Source: Pseudomonas sp. B20(2017)
Lineage (GTDB): Bacteria; Pseudomonadota; Gammaproteobacteria; Pseudomonadales; Pseudomonadaceae
Direction: 5' to 3'
DNA: 64,000 bases
Assembly: GCF_002113125.1 (NCBI RefSeq)
Contig: NZ_NEJP01000013.1
Coordinates: 1 to 64,000, forward strand
Shown piece after piece: positions 34,746 through 42,718 of this stretch; position 1 is the first letter of the stretch; each line of letters begins with the position of its first letter. The notes beneath the pieces are model-generated. The model saw only the letters and a program-made list of their open reading frames with translations, made no database searches and was not told where the DNA came from. Position numbers and translations under genes: made by a program.

Positions 34746-35696
34746 CTAATTCGCACGCTGCTCCGTCGGAATGGCCGTCGTTGGGGCAGCAGGTTCGGTG
34801 ACCACCGGCAGCTGCCGTGGGCGGCGCCACTGTGGCAGACCGATCAGCACCACCGCGCCGATGATCACCAGCATCGCCAGCGCCTCTTCGATGCCGATGG
34901 TCTCGCCGACAAACACGATCCCCAGCAACACCGCCACCGCCGGGTTCACATAGGCATAACTGGTGGCAGCTGCCGGGCGAACGTTTTTCAACAGATACAT
35001 GTAGGCGTTGAAAGCGATGATCGAGCCGAAGAAGATCAGGTACGCCAGCGCCAGCCAGCCTTCCAGCGGCGGCATGGCTTGCAGGTGTTCACCGCTGGCC
35101 GCGCTGCCGATCAACAGCACCACGCCGCCCACCAGCATTTCCACGGCACTGGCCATTGCGCCTTGAGGCAGCGGCAAGTGTTTGCTCCACACCGAACCGA
35201 ACGCCCAACTCGCCGCCGCGAAAATCAGCAGCGCCGCGCCCAGCGGGCTCGATTGCAGGTTGGAACCCATGTTGAGCATCGCGATGCCGATAATCCCCAT
35301 CGCCACCCCGGCCCATTCCAGACGGGTGTTGCGCGCGCCCCAGAAATACCCGCAGAGCAAAGTGAACAGCGGCACCGTCGCCACCGCCAGCGCAGCAACA
35401 CCCGATGCCACGCCGCTGTGCTCGGCCAGCGTCACCGCGCCGTTGCCGAAACTGAGCAGCAGAATCCCGATGATCCCCGCCGCTTTCCACTGCGCCCAGG
35501 TCGGAGCCGGTGTCCCGCGCGAGCGCAAGAAGGCGTACATCAGAGTGCCCGCAATCACGAAGCGCACGCCGCCGAGCATCAGCGGCGGCCAGTATTCGAC
35601 GCCGATGCGGATCACCAGATAGGTCGATCCCCAAATCACGTACAACGCAAAAAACGCAGCGATCAACGGCAAGGAAAAACGGCGCAAGGCAGACAT
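34746..35696 (-). CDS. EamA-family amino acid/drug exporter (YedA/RhtA-like)
   Basis: This 316-aa protein starts MSALRRFSLPLIAAFFALYV. It has ten hydrophobic segments in two EamA repeats and the family start IWGSTYLVIRIGVEYWPP. I chose the ATG at 35696 because upstream residues are not membrane-like. A divergent Lrp-type regulator gene lies 163 bp away. Exporters paired with Lrp/AsnC regulators often move amino acids out of the cell, so that role is likely here but not shown. Confidence 0.86.
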   Translation of the reverse strand: MSALRRFSLPLIAAFFALYVIWGSTYLVIRIGVEYWPPLMLGGVRFVIAGTLMYAFLRSRGTPAPTWAQWKAAGIIGILLLSFGNGAVTLAEHSGVASGVAALAVATVPLFTLLCGYFWGARNTRLEWAGVAMGIIGIAMLNMGSNLQSSPLGAALLIFAAASWAFGSVWSKHLPLPQGAMASAVEMLVGGVVLLIGSAASGEHLQAMPPLEGWLALAYLIFFGSIIAFNAYMYLLKNVRPAAATSYAYVNPAVAVLLGIVFVGETIGIEEALAMLVIIGAVVLIGLPQWRRPRQLPVVTEPAAPTTAIPTEQRAN

Positions 35697-35859
35697 GGGC
35701 AGCTCGAAAGTCAGACTCAGGGGATGGGTTATTCTAGAAAGGCCATCCGCTAAAAATAAGTTACAAAACCTGTTTATAGCGCCGGTACACTTTTGAAAAC
35801 ACGGAGATTGACGGCCGAAACCGTCATTTCGAAAGTCTGGCATTTTCAGGAGTACGACC

Positions 35860-36315
35860 TTGGACAAATACGACCGCATGCTGCTCAGCGCCCTGCTCGA
35901 AAACGGTCGCGCGTCCTACGCCGACCTCGCCCGCAAAGTGAACCTCTCCGCCCCCGCCGTCGCCGAGCGCGTGGCCAAACTCGAGGCGGCCGGAGTCATC
36001 ACCGGGTATCAGGCGAACATCGACCTGTCGAAAATCGGCTTGCCGATCCAGTGCGTGATCGAATTGCGCCTCCACCAGAACGGCAGCCAAAAGGTCTACG
36101 ACGAACTGGTGAAAATTCCGCAACTGACCGAGTGCTTTCGAGTGACGGGCGATCCGTGCGTGATCATGAAGGCCGCCGTCGGCTCGATGCCGGAGCTGGA
36201 GGACTTGATCAACCAGGTGGCGAAATTCGGGTTCAGCAAGACGTCGATCGTGTTGTCGAGTGCGATAGAGAAGCGGGTGCCGTTGGGGCATATCGAAGGG
36301 AATGGCAAACCCTGA
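35860..36315 (+). CDS. Lrp/AsnC-family regulator
   Basis: This 151-aa protein starts at a TTG codon (MDKYDRMLLSALLENGRASY). AGGAG lies 6 nt upstream, and the next ATG would cut into the helix-turn-helix (ADLARKVNLSAPAVAERVAKLE). The C-terminal RAM domain (residues about 60-140) should bind amino acids and build the dimer or octamer. It probably controls the divergent EamA exporter. Start-codon choice is fairly sure. Confidence 0.9.
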   Translation: MDKYDRMLLSALLENGRASYADLARKVNLSAPAVAERVAKLEAAGVITGYQANIDLSKIGLPIQCVIELRLHQNGSQKVYDELVKIPQLTECFRVTGDPCVIMKAAVGSMPELEDLINQVAKFGFSKTSIVLSSAIEKRVPLGHIEGNGKP

Positions 36316-36379
36316 GGCAATTACACCTACTGCCGCTCCTTCCCACGCTCTGCATGAGAAGGATCACGGCGAGAGTTTT

Positions 36380-36898
36380 TCAGCTGTAGCTGCAACCTTC
36401 TTGAGTCAAGAGACTGGGCATATCCCGCAAGCGTATCCACGGCTCATTGCGCCAATGCAGCAGCTTCAAGGTCTGCCCCGCACACAGCATCAACTGCAGA
36501 TGCGGGCGCGGACTGAAAGAAGACAACACATCCTCGTGCAGTAACGGCACTACCTCATGAGTCAGCCAACGGCGTAGATGGCGGTTTTCCGGAGAGTAGT
36601 GATAAACCAGCATTGCATAGACACCTGACTCGCTGAGCATCAGGGTTTCCTGAGTGTCATCAGGTCCCGAGAGGCAAATCGTACGTCGCTGATCCGAATC
36701 AAGCTTGAGCACTTGCCGGTCATTGATTTCCAGCCCCATGAGACGACCAATACCTCGGGCACAGAACCAGGCTTCGCCATGTACCAGAGCGGCTTGCAGT
36801 TGGATGTGGTGGCGGATGAAGGTTTGGGGTTTTACGAGTGACTCACGGCTGAATGACGAGCCGGTTTTTTTTGGAGCGTTGGGAATTACTTTGATCAT
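36380..36898 (-). CDS. BRO-N (phage antirepressor-like) protein
   Basis: This 172-aa protein starts MIKVIPNAPKKTGSSFSRES and then contains a BRO-N domain (AWFCARGIGRLMGLEINDRQ, residues about 42-115, with the YHYSPENRHLRRWLTHEVVP end). BRO-N domains bind DNA and are common in phage antirepressors; this one lacks a second phage domain. The MIKVIPN-P start recalls the N-terminus of DUF3077-type short Pseudomonas proteins, as I remember them. It is preceded by AGGTGA and a long structured leader that may control translation. No other phage gene is nearby. Confidence 0.83.
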   Translation of the reverse strand: MIKVIPNAPKKTGSSFSRESLVKPQTFIRHHIQLQAALVHGEAWFCARGIGRLMGLEINDRQVLKLDSDQRRTICLSGPDDTQETLMLSESGVYAMLVYHYSPENRHLRRWLTHEVVPLLHEDVLSSFSPRPHLQLMLCAGQTLKLLHWRNEPWIRLRDMPSLLTQEGCSYS

Positions 36899-37059
36899 GG
36901 CAAATCACCTAACGAAAGTTGGAGCCGCCAGCATCACTTGCAGATGATGGGTGGCGGCTGTGCACGGGTCTGCAAGACCGAGTCGTTAGGCAACCTCGGC
37001 AGACCCGAAGGTCTCCCGCACACAGCCACCATAAAATCGTTGGTCGCCAAAAGAGCGAC
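36899..37059 (-). promoter_or_regulatory. Structured 5' leader of the BRO-N gene with anti-Shine-Dalgarno loop
   Basis: Read on the minus strand, the leader folds into: hairpin 37043-37059 (5-bp stem); a 13-nt outer stem (37015-37027 with 36956-36968) enclosing a C(UUCG)G hairpin (37001-37014) and a 5-bp hairpin with a 12-nt loop (36978-36999); and hairpin 36924-36958, which competes with three outer pairs. The loop sequence CCTAACGA (36983-36990) is perfectly complementary to TCGTTAGG (36908-36915), which overlaps the ribosome-binding site AGGTGA (36905-36910). Confidence 0.72.
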
Positions 37060-37062
37060 GCG

Positions 37063-37092
37063 ATTATAGGTGCACCGGTCAGTGCCTAACAA
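37063..37092 (-). promoter_or_regulatory. Sigma-70 promoter of the BRO-N leader
   Basis: On the minus strand: -35 TTGTTA (37087-37092), 18-nt spacer, and a perfect -10 TATAAT (37063-37068). Transcription would start close to 37056, at or inside the first leader hairpin. Confidence 0.75.
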
Positions 37093-37094
37093 AC

Positions 37095-37160
37095 TATCGG
37101 CGGGCTTGCAGTCCCGGTCGCTGAATTGGCAGCGACGAACAGAGGTTATCGGTGGGCTTG
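37095..37160. repeat. Imperfect direct repeat and hairpin upstream of the BRO-N promoter
   Basis: TATCGG(C/T)GGGCTTG occurs at 37095-37108 and 37147-37160, 52 bp apart. A perfect 7-bp hairpin GTCGCTG/CAGCGAC lies between them at 37117-37136. These may be remnants of a duplicated leader unit or regulator sites. The rest of the gap up to 37355 shows no gene. Confidence 0.6.
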
Positions 37161-37355
37161 TTGGAGCTCAAGACAGATTATCCCTAACATTCGGTAGGAC
37201 ACTTCGGCAAACGCTACACACGGCTAAACAGCCTATGTACACGAGATTTCTGTGGCCTATGGACACCGCCAGATCCGACCGATAATGTCCTGCAAAAGGT
37301 CGATCTTCGGCGCTCGTAAAAACAAGATTTCAATAATAAAGAGAGGAACTCAGCG

Positions 37356-38360
37356 ATGACTTGGAAGGGAACCCTACGCTCGATGCAAGCGTCAGCGCGA
37401 AGAGCCGAACGAAATTCGAAACGACGCCAACGTGAACTGGAAGTACGACAGAAAGAGTTCGCGAAAATGGAGGCTCGCGAGCAGGCTGCGCATGAAGTTG
37501 AAGTCTACGAAAACCACATTGAACTGCTGCTTTCAGTGCACAAGGATTGTGGCGAACAGATCAACTGGGGTGAGTTCGTAAGCCAACCGGCACCGATCAA
37601 ACCCGTAGAGCTCAATACTCACGAAATCCAGGCCAAAGAGAAACACTCCAATTACAAACCGGGCTTCATTATTCGCACTTTGAAACTGGAAGCCAGAAAG
37701 CGCAGAAAGCTTGAGGAAGCCATTCCCGCAGCAGTGGCCAAAGACAGGCAGAAACTGGCTGAAAAATTGAAAGAGTGGGAAGCGCAGCATCGCGAATGGC
37801 AGGAAGATTACGATCTTGCGACGGGAGTGCTCGCCGGTAACGGCCAATCCAAGATTGATGCCGTCATGCAAGTGAACCCTTTCACGGATATCTCACACCT
37901 CGGCACCTCCATCACTTTCTCGGTTGGAGAAACCGGCATCTTTGAATGCACGCTTTCGGTTCACGGTGAGAAAGTGATTCCACAGGAGATCAAGTCACTG
38001 CTGCAGAGCGGGAAAATCTCCGTTAAAAAGATGCCGATCAGCAAGTTCAACGAACTGCTGCAGGACTATGTGTGTAGCTGCGTTCTGCGAGTAGGCCAGG
38101 AGTTGCTCAGTATCCTTCCAGAACGCATGGTCATCGTGACTGCCGTTGACTCACTTCTTAACTCCGCAACTGGCCATCTGGAGGATCAACCTATCCTCAG
38201 TGTCGCTATTTCTCGAGACACGCTGTTCAAACTCAACATGCAAAGCATCGACCCTTCAGACTCGATGAAGAACTTTGTACACACCATGAACTTCAAGAAA
38301 ACAACGGGCTTCACGCCGGTGAGCAAAGTCGATAGTCAACAATTTGCCAGTCTGGCCTGA
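37356..38360 (+). CDS. Coiled-coil protein of unknown function
   Basis: This 334-aa protein starts MTWKGTLRSMQASARRAERN. Residues 10-60 and 105-150 are highly charged (many R, E, K, Q) and should form coiled coils. The C-terminal 170 residues look globular (GTSITFSVGETGIFECTLSV near 185). I recognise no characterised domain. AGAGGAA lies upstream of the ATG. Base composition is clearly more AT-rich than the core genes around it, as in the adjacent BRO-N islet. Nothing here shows what it does; a defence or stress role would be a guess. Confidence 0.75.
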   Translation: MTWKGTLRSMQASARRAERNSKRRQRELEVRQKEFAKMEAREQAAHEVEVYENHIELLLSVHKDCGEQINWGEFVSQPAPIKPVELNTHEIQAKEKHSNYKPGFIIRTLKLEARKRRKLEEAIPAAVAKDRQKLAEKLKEWEAQHREWQEDYDLATGVLAGNGQSKIDAVMQVNPFTDISHLGTSITFSVGETGIFECTLSVHGEKVIPQEIKSLLQSGKISVKKMPISKFNELLQDYVCSCVLRVGQELLSILPERMVIVTAVDSLLNSATGHLEDQPILSVAISRDTLFKLNMQSIDPSDSMKNFVHTMNFKKTTGFTPVSKVDSQQFASLA

Positions 38361-38418
38361 CGCAGAAAGTTCGCAACCTTTCGACAGCTCTTACGTGATA
38401 GTCGTCAAACCGGGAGCT

Positions 38419-38442
38419 GTCTCAGGCTGCGGTCCCTGAGAC
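38419..38442. terminator. Overlapping hairpins between converging genes
   Basis: GTCTCAGG pairs with CCTGAGAC (38419-38426 with 38435-38442). A second, mutually exclusive stem is GACAGCTC/GAGCTGTC (38383-38390 with 38414-38421). There is no good U-tract on either strand. They sit between the coiled-coil gene and the exonuclease gene and probably act as a weak bidirectional terminator. Confidence 0.45.
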
Positions 38443-38448
38443 CTGAAG

Positions 38449-39099
38449 TCAACGATAACGCTGCAAGTGTTCGCCGACTTTAGCAGCCGGGACTTTCTGC
38501 AATTTGCACAGCAAGTCGTGCGATAGCTCGCGCACCCCATGCTTGCGCCGCAACTCATCCGCCAGATGCGCCAGCAAATTCGCCGCCATCTCCGCATCCG
38601 CCATCGCCCTGTGCGCCTGGCCGGTATGCGGCAACTGGGCAAACGTGGTGAGCGTGCCGAGCTTGTGGTTCGGCGCCGCCGGCATCAATCGGCGCGCCAG
38701 CAGCAGCGAGCAGGCGAAGTTCTGCAAACGGGTGCGTTTGATCCGGCCCAGTTCGAAGTCCCAGAACTTCTGGTCGAAGGCGGCGTTGTGCGCCAGCAGG
38801 GGTGTGCAACCGACGAATTCGTTGACTTCGTTCATCACCTTTTCGGCCGAAGGCGCGGTGCGCAGCATGGCGTTGCTGATGCCGGTGAGTTGTTCGATGA
38901 AGGCCGGGACGCGCACGCCGGCGTTCATCAAGCTCTGGTAACGCTCGACGATGCGGCCGTTTTCCAGCATGACCACGGCGATTTCCGTGGCCCGGCAGTT
39001 GCTGCTCGGCGAGATGCCGGTGGTTTCAAAGTCGATGACTGCAATGCGTTCCAAACCGGGTGGTACTCCGTCCAAATCAATACTTGAGCTTGCGCTCAA
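38449..39099 (-). CDS. DEDDh 3'-5' exonuclease (DnaQ/epsilon-like)
   Basis: This 216-aa exonuclease has the three Exo motifs: VIDFETTG near residue 22, AHNAAFDQKFW near 103, and HRAMADAEMAA near 163, whose histidine defines the DEDDh class. It resembles stand-alone epsilon-like proteins rather than the polymerase III subunit itself. It overlaps the stop of the upstream NYN gene by 4 nt, so the two probably act in the same nucleic-acid process. Confidence 0.9.
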   Translation of the reverse strand: MSASSSIDLDGVPPGLERIAVIDFETTGISPSSNCRATEIAVVMLENGRIVERYQSLMNAGVRVPAFIEQLTGISNAMLRTAPSAEKVMNEVNEFVGCTPLLAHNAAFDQKFWDFELGRIKRTRLQNFACSLLLARRLMPAAPNHKLGTLTTFAQLPHTGQAHRAMADAEMAANLLAHLADELRRKHGVRELSHDLLCKLQKVPAAKVGEHLQRYR

Positions 39100-39575
39100 T
39101 TTTTCAACAGCAGCGCGCCTTCGATCGGCACGTAGCGGCTGGCGGCGCGGATCAGCGAGTTGGCGGTCAGGCCGGGAACGCCGTAGGCCACCGCTTGCAC
39201 GCCGTGTTTGTTGATGATGCGTTCGAGCAGCATGTCGAAATCGCCATCACCGGAGGCCAGGACGATTTCGTCGACGTGGTCGGCGGCGTCCATGATGTCG
39301 AGGGTGATGCCCACGTCCCAGTCGCCCTTGGCCGAGCCGTCGCTGCGCTGGATGTAGGGTTTGAGTTTCACGGTGAAACCGAGGTTGCGCAGGATCTGCT
39401 GGAACTGCTGCTGTTTGCTGTCGCCCCGGTCGATCGCATAGGCGTAGGCCTCGACGATCTGCCCGTGCTGGCTGACATCCGCCCACAACGCCGCGTAGTT
39501 GAAGTGACAACCATAGGCCTGACGCACGGTGTAGTAGAGGTTCTGCACATCGGCGAACACTGCGATTTTTTTCAC
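39096..39575 (-). CDS. NYN-domain (LabA/DUF88) ribonuclease-like protein
   Basis: This 159-aa PIN-like NYN protein has conserved acidic residues in VFADVQNLYYTVRQ (near 9), GDWDVGITLDIMDAAD (near 85) and LASGDGDFDMLLE (near 107). The set fits a metal-dependent nuclease site. Members act on RNA in other bacteria. It is co-translated with the DEDDh exonuclease through an ATGA overlap. An endonuclease cut followed by exonuclease trimming would be a reasonable joint role, but that is inference. Confidence 0.88.
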   Translation of the reverse strand: MKKIAVFADVQNLYYTVRQAYGCHFNYAALWADVSQHGQIVEAYAYAIDRGDSKQQQFQQILRNLGFTVKLKPYIQRSDGSAKGDWDVGITLDIMDAADHVDEIVLASGDGDFDMLLERIINKHGVQAVAYGVPGLTANSLIRAASRYVPIEGALLLKN

Positions 39576-39725
39576 CGGAGTTCCTGTGAGCGCTGACGCG
39601 CATGAGCCGGATCAGGCACCACGGCCCGAAAAAGGCGCTCAGTATGCCAGCCCGAAGGAAGGTTCCGCGAATAATCGGCCCGGGGCGATCAGGCGCCCCG
39701 GACGAATGGTGAGAAGACTTGTCCC

Positions 39726-39814
39726 GTGAGAGCGAGCTTGCTCGCGATAGCGGCGCTTCAGTCGCCGAAAACATTGGCTGAACGGACGCCATCGCGAGCA
39801 GGCTCGCTCCCACA
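39726..39814. repeat. REPIN-type inverted REP pair
   Basis: An 89-bp element with a slightly degenerate left end (GTGAGAGCGAGC) and an intact right end (GGCTCGCTCCCACA). It lies between the NYN and DUF2076 genes, which point the same way. Confidence 0.88.
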
Positions 39815-39841
39815 GGTCAATGTCATGCCCTGGAAGACGGA

Positions 39842-40600
39842 TCAGACGAAGGAATCGTCGTCATCGAAGAACGATGAGTTGTCGTCGCTGTAGTCGGTGT
39901 CGGTATAGCCGCCCTGGTCATTACCGTAGGAATCGTTGTTGGCCATGCGCTGGTCATCGCCCCATCCGTTGTTGCTCTGGTCGTTGACCTGAGCTGGCTC
40001 TTCCTTGATGACTTCGACGATTTCTTCCGGCTGCTGGTTGTGATGGAACAGGCTGCTGATGCCTTGTGCCAACATTACGCCACCGGCCACACCGGCCGCT
40101 GTTTTCAGGGCGCCGCCGAGGAAGCTGCTGCCCGCCGCCGGGGCCGCTTGTTGCTGGCCATAACCCGGTGGTGGCGCGCCGAAGTTCTGTTGTGGCGCAG
40201 GCGCACCGAAGTTCTGCTGCGGTGCAGGTTCACGCCAGCCGCCAGTGGAGGCCGGGGCGCTCTGGGTCGGCGCCGGGCGCGAGCTGCTGCCACCGAAGAT
40301 GCTCGACAGGAAGCCACCACCGCTGGAGGCCGGCGGCGCGCTCTGCGCCTTGGCCGATTGCAGTTCGGCCTGCAATTGCTTGACCTGTTGAGTCAGTTGC
40401 TTGTTTTGTTCGTCGAGGCTCTTGAGGGCAGCCTCCTGCACCAGAATCGCCTGGGTCATGAAATAACCTGCGGCCGGCTGGCGCGTCAGGTGTTCCTTGA
40501 TCCGCGCCTCAGCCTGGGCGTCGCGCGGGGCTGCCTCCGTTTCGGCCTGTTGCAGCCGGGAAAACAGTCCATCGATCAGGGTTTGTTCTTCGCTGTTCAT
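39842..40600 (-). CDS. DUF2076 protein
   Basis: This 252-aa protein has the DUF2076 N-terminus (MNSEEQTLIDGLFSRLQQAE) followed by a coiled coil (residues about 55-85). Then comes a low-complexity Ala/Pro/Gln/Gly region with a tandem APQQNFGAP repeat, a hydrophobic glycine-rich stretch (GGALKTAAGVAGGVMLAQGI near 165), and a very acidic Asn/Asp tail ending FFDDDDSFV. The function is unknown. It probably associates with the membrane or with other proteins by its hydrophobic segment. Confidence 0.88.
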   Translation of the reverse strand: MNSEEQTLIDGLFSRLQQAETEAAPRDAQAEARIKEHLTRQPAAGYFMTQAILVQEAALKSLDEQNKQLTQQVKQLQAELQSAKAQSAPPASSGGGFLSSIFGGSSSRPAPTQSAPASTGGWREPAPQQNFGAPAPQQNFGAPPPGYGQQQAAPAAGSSFLGGALKTAAGVAGGVMLAQGISSLFHHNQQPEEIVEVIKEEPAQVNDQSNNGWGDDQRMANNDSYGNDQGGYTDTDYSDDNSSFFDDDDSFV

Positions 40601-40778
40601 GGCGACCTCGTAGATTGCCGGGGATAACGTTGCCCTCGTCCACGTCGGAGGAGGTGCCTCTCTGTAATGGAGACAGTGACCGGATGTTTCAATGACCTTT
40701 ACCGAACGTTTACGTTTGCGCAGCGAAACGGATCATCGGTTAAAGTGGGCCACTGTTTTTGACCTGCGATACCGACTG

Positions 40779-41453
40779 ATGAATGCCTTCGATGTGCTGC
40801 GCGACTCCCTGTATTTCTTCAAACGCAATCTGGCCCGGATCGTCCAGTTGTGTCTGCCGCTGGTGATTTTCGAAGCTGCGCTGCAACAGGTGGTCGATCA
40901 TGCCAGCGACCCGGACGGTTACTCGGCCATCAGCGTCATCGTCGGCCTGCTGGTCTATCCGCTGTACACCGCAGCGCTGATTCTGTTTCTCGATGCCCGC
41001 ACCCGCGGCGAATCCCCGCAAACCCGCGATCTGCTGGCGATGGCCGCTCGCCTATGGCCGCGCTTTGCCCTGCTGACGGCGCTGAACACGCTGTTGATCC
41101 TGCTCGGTCTGTCGCTGTATTTCCTGCCGGGGCTGTGGCTGATGGTCACTCTGGCCTTCGGTGAGTATCTGCTGGTGCTGCGCGGTTACGGCCCGTTGCA
41201 GGCGATGAAGGAAAGCCTGCGCCTGAGCCGTGGGCATTTTCTGCGGATTCTGGTGTGCATCCTGTGTGTGATGGGGCCGTTGTGGCTGCTCAAGGGCCTG
41301 ACCCTGCAGGTCTATCCCGATCCGCAGAATCCATTGATTGCGGTGCTGATCGACAGTGGTCACAGCTTCCTGCAACTGTTCACCAGCGTGGTGCTGTTCC
41401 GCCTGTTCATGCTGATCAGCGAATTGCCCGACAAACGTGACGGAATAGTCTGA
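40779..41453 (+). CDS. YciC-family membrane protein
   Basis: This 224-aa protein starts MNAFDVLRDSLYFFKRNLAR and has five to six hydrophobic segments, matching the UPF0259/YciC family. The ATG at 40779 gives the family N-terminus, although its ribosome-binding site is poor; an ATG at 40692 would add 29 hydrophilic residues. The function of YciC proteins is unknown. It may be co-transcribed with the following phosphodiesterase-like gene (75-bp gap). Confidence 0.82.
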   Translation: MNAFDVLRDSLYFFKRNLARIVQLCLPLVIFEAALQQVVDHASDPDGYSAISVIVGLLVYPLYTAALILFLDARTRGESPQTRDLLAMAARLWPRFALLTALNTLLILLGLSLYFLPGLWLMVTLAFGEYLLVLRGYGPLQAMKESLRLSRGHFLRILVCILCVMGPLWLLKGLTLQVYPDPQNPLIAVLIDSGHSFLQLFTSVVLFRLFMLISELPDKRDGIV

Positions 41454-41527
41454 CTGCGCCGCGCTTGGGCTGATCGATGGGTCTCGGGTATGCTCGGGAC
41501 CACTTCCGTATCGCTATAAGCCGAGCC

Positions 41528-42604
41528 ATGACCCGTCTACTGCGCTACATCCTGCTCTCCGTGCTGCTGGCCGTTGCCCTGATCGGCGTGATGATTTTCA
41601 GCCTGACCTGGCGCCCCGACGCCCGGGAAACCCTGCCGGTCAGTTGCACCGGGCAACCGCCGACGCTGGTACCCGGCCAGGCGCTGAAAGTCATGACCTG
41701 GAACGTGCAATACCTGGCCGGCAAGCGCTACGTGTTCTGGAATGACCTGGCGCAAGGCGACGACGAAGCCCCGACCCCGGAAGACATGGCATTCAGCCTC
41801 GATGAAGTGGCGCGGGTGATCCGCGACGAACAGCCCGACGTGGTGCTGTTGCAGGAACTGGATGACGGCGCCAAGGCCAGTGACTATCAGAACCAGCTCA
41901 AGCTATTGCGGGAACGCCTCACCGACCTCTACCCGTGCAGCGCCCACGCCTTCGACTGGAAGGCCGATTTCGTCCCGGATCCACACATCTTCGGCAGCGT
42001 CGGCCGGCAACTCGCCACCCTCAGCCGCTACCGCATCGAACACGCCGAGCGCCTGCAATTGCCGGTGCAGCCGTCGAACATCATCAGCCGTCAGTTCCAG
42101 CCGAAAAACGCTCTGCTCGCCACCACCCTGCCGCTCAGCGATGGCGGGCAACTGGTGGTGTTCAACACGCACCTGGATCGTGCGACCCAACCGGACGACA
42201 CCTTGCAGGCGCAGGTGACAGCGGTGGCCAAGGTCCTCGACAAACACGAAAGCCACGGCACGCCGTGGCTGATCGGCGGCGACTTCAACCTGTTGCCGCT
42301 CGGCCAGTACCGGCGCCTGCCCACCGAGCAGCGCACGCCGTACTCCGCCGACAGTGCGCTGCATGTGTTGTGGGACAAATACCCGATGATCCCGACCAAC
42401 AACGAAGCCAGCGGCATCGACCGCGCCAAGTGGCTGACCCATTACCCCAACGATCCCGGCCTCAACGGCCCGGACCGCACGGTCGATTACCTGTTCTACA
42501 GCCCGAAGATCAAACGGGTCGAAGCCACGGTGCGGCAGGACGATACATTGCGCATTTCCGATCATCTGCCGGTGATTGCGAAGTTCCTCCTGCCACCCAA
42601 CTGA
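41528..42604 (+). CDS. Membrane-anchored endonuclease/exonuclease/phosphatase-family protein
   Basis: This 358-aa protein has an N-terminal membrane anchor (LLRYILLSVLLAVALIGVMI). The EEP fold carries VMTWNVQYLAG near residue 57, QPDVVLLQELDD near 105, IGGDFNLLP near 255, and the final SDHLPVIAKF near 345, all motifs of the magnesium-dependent hydrolases of this fold (DNase I, sphingomyelinase, inositol phosphatase). It probably acts in the periplasm. The substrate is unknown. Confidence 0.88.
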   Translation: MTRLLRYILLSVLLAVALIGVMIFSLTWRPDARETLPVSCTGQPPTLVPGQALKVMTWNVQYLAGKRYVFWNDLAQGDDEAPTPEDMAFSLDEVARVIRDEQPDVVLLQELDDGAKASDYQNQLKLLRERLTDLYPCSAHAFDWKADFVPDPHIFGSVGRQLATLSRYRIEHAERLQLPVQPSNIISRQFQPKNALLATTLPLSDGGQLVVFNTHLDRATQPDDTLQAQVTAVAKVLDKHESHGTPWLIGGDFNLLPLGQYRRLPTEQRTPYSADSALHVLWDKYPMIPTNNEASGIDRAKWLTHYPNDPGLNGPDRTVDYLFYSPKIKRVEATVRQDDTLRISDHLPVIAKFLLPPN

Positions 42605-42614
42605 CTGCCGTCTC

Positions 42615-42703
42615 TGTGGGAGCGAGCCTGCTCGCGATAGCGGAGTGTCAGGCGAAGGTTTTCTGACTGATATTCCGCCATCGCGAGCAGGCTCGCTCCC
42701 ACA
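42615..42703. repeat. REPIN-type inverted REP pair
   Basis: An 89-bp element from TGTGGGAGCGAGCC to GGCTCGCTCCCACA lies between converging gene ends. Confidence 0.9.
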
Positions 42704-42718
42704 CGATGGATGATGGTC

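Noticed and set aside
36380..36898. Remnant prophage suggested by the BRO-N protein
   Set aside because: No integrase, att repeat, lysis or structural gene is nearby.
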